Below are positions 63,104 through 64,000 of a stretch of 64,000 nt of DNA, in pieces. Every line of letters starts with the position of its first letter. Positions within the stretch are counted from its first letter, which is position 1. The notes beneath the pieces were generated by a model. It had not been told where the DNA came from and searched no databases. It saw only the letters and a list, made by a program, of their open reading frames with translations. The DNA is from Incurvaria masculella (taxonomy: Eukaryota; Arthropoda; Insecta; Lepidoptera; Incurvariidae), in NCBI GenBank assembly GCA_946894095.1, contig OX335654.1:17369687-17433686 (forward strand), written 5' to 3'. Both the position numbers and the translations under genes were made by a program.

Positions 63104-63236
63104 GATAAAAGGACACAAAATCAACGTCAATTTATGGACAGTATGGAATTGAGCTGAGTCAACTCCGTGCGGTACACTAAAAGCGACGTGTTTGAACATC
63201 GATTAACTCGGCGATCTCTTCCTGCAGACGGGCCTT
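63104..63236 (+). repeat. H repeat, single unit
   Basis: AAAGGACACAAAATCAACGTC, GGACAGTATGGAATTGAG, ACTAAAAGCGACGTGTTTGA and CGATCTCTTC match the units at 45345. Confidence 0.75.
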
Positions 63237-63783
63237 ATTCTATTTCTTCCATTCATTCGAGCACAGCTAGTATCAAAATATCTCAAGCGTTGACAAACAT
63301 TGCACGGACCTTCTCGTGTATGAAGAGGCGAGCATGGCGTCCCGATCGGTGGACGCCTCCGCGGCGAGGCTGGTCGGCAGCGCGGCGGGCGGACTCGACG
63401 CGCACATCCTCAGAGTTGCCCTGCGTCACACGCACACGTGCAAAACTTGTAACAGTAACCGTAACAGTTGGAGTACCAATCACTTGCTTTGTTGCACTGG
63501 AAAATTTCCAAAAAATAAAAAGGCAGCGCGTCATTTTTGATCTCCAACCTCTTCCAACCAATATTAGTTGCATGCTCCATTTATCATAGATTCTTTTATC
63601 TAACTTTAAAATTGGAAAGTTATTTTCTGCATTATTATTGCCACGGGTTGTAAACTCCGTTGAGACCGTAGAATTTGAACCTGATGAAATTCTAAAGGTG
63701 TTGAGAACATTCAAGGACTGGTGTCCTTGAACCGTTGAGACCTTATCAAAAACCGGCAATTTTCATTAAACGTTTTCATTTTT
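63237..63783. other. Unassigned, with CG-rich patch and hairpin
   Basis: 63330-63410 is CG-rich; frames on both strands have no recognised domain. TTCAAGGAC/GTCCTTGAA at 63710-63731 is a perfect 9-bp hairpin with a 4-nt loop. Confidence 0.4.
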
Positions 63784-64000
63784 AGGGTTCCGTACCCAAA
63801 GGGTGAAAACGGAACCCTATTACTAAGCCTCCGCTGTCCATCCGTCCGTCCGTCCGTCCGTCTGTCACAGGGTTGTATCTCATGAACCATAATAGGTAGG
63901 CAGCTGAAATTTTCACAGAGTGTGTATTTATTTTGCCGCTATAACAACAATTAGGTAAAATAAAAAAATTATAATAATTAAAGGGGACCCCCCTTTAATT
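63784..64000 (+). mobile_element. GTCY-MITE, runs off the right edge
   Basis: AGGGTTCCGTACCCAAAGGG, (GTCC)n at about 63841-63860 and TTTCACAGAGTGTG are intact. AATTAAAGGGG/CCCCCCTTTAATT at the edge is an inverted pair not seen in other copies. The hairpin end lies beyond the window. Confidence 0.9.

Noticed and set aside
63283..63759. 158-codon minus-strand frame
   Set aside because: Runs through a CG-rich patch and AT-rich DNA without any recognisable domain; opposite-strand frames are equally open.

Overview
The window looks like intergenic or intronic DNA from a moth or butterfly. No host protein-coding gene, rRNA gene or functional tRNA gene can be supported. The lepidopteran reading is inferred from the repeats: many copies of a ~300 bp element with an internal (GTCC/GTCT)n microsatellite and a GTGCGAGTC/GACTCGCAC hairpin (known to me as the lepidopteran MITE class with hitchhiking (GTCY)n microsatellites), an A|TC...CTAG|T Helitron-like element, TTAGG-like strings, and RTE-, Jockey- and Tc1/mariner-like coding relics. 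Nearly all open frames are short chance ORFs inside repeats.

Layout. 0-9 kb: two tRNA-head SINEs, a foldback element (4.5-4.8 kb), a large inverted-repeat element carrying a GTCY-MITE (5.9-6.7 kb), and a TTAA-flanked MITE split by a SINE (7.5-8.5 kb). 9-20 kb: a Helitron-like element with a SINE relic inside, six GTCY-MITEs (one tandem pair), the FB-1 and FB-3 foldbacks, a CpG-rich block with CRE and a 22-bp palindrome (15.1-15.3 kb), and a hAT element with an 8-bp target duplication that contains a TTAA-MITE (17.8-18.9 kb). 20-30 kb: a perfect 208-bp inverted repeat joined to a 185-bp tandem array that is split by a SINE, a further foldback, an RTE terminal-domain relic and CpG-rich DNA. 30-42 kb: a non-LTR ORF2 relic, a GTCY-MITE split by a TA-flanked MITE, a head-to-head pair of tRNA(Lys)-like SINEs, and a SINE with a 5S-rRNA-derived head. 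42-64 kb: a Tc1/mariner relic, a Jockey-like RT relic, two further nested arrays (N with I-MITE, M with I-MITE), another RTE relic, a fourth TTAA-MITE and a GTCY-MITE running off the right edge.

How it works together. The elements are parasites layered on parasites. At least seven insertions into older repeats can be read directly, giving a relative age order: GTCY-MITE into FB-1, SINE into TTAA-MITE, TTAA-MITE into hAT, SINE into the 185-bp array, TA-MITE into GTCY-MITE, I-MITE into M-MITE, and probably GTCY-MITE into SINE. Two SINE families share one 3' body but have different Pol III heads (tRNA versus 5S rRNA). GC-rich blocks between the repeats could be promoters or first exons of host genes, but no open frame, splice pattern or homology proves it.

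All family and superfamily names rest on reading termini, target-site duplications and short protein motifs by eye. No database search was possible.
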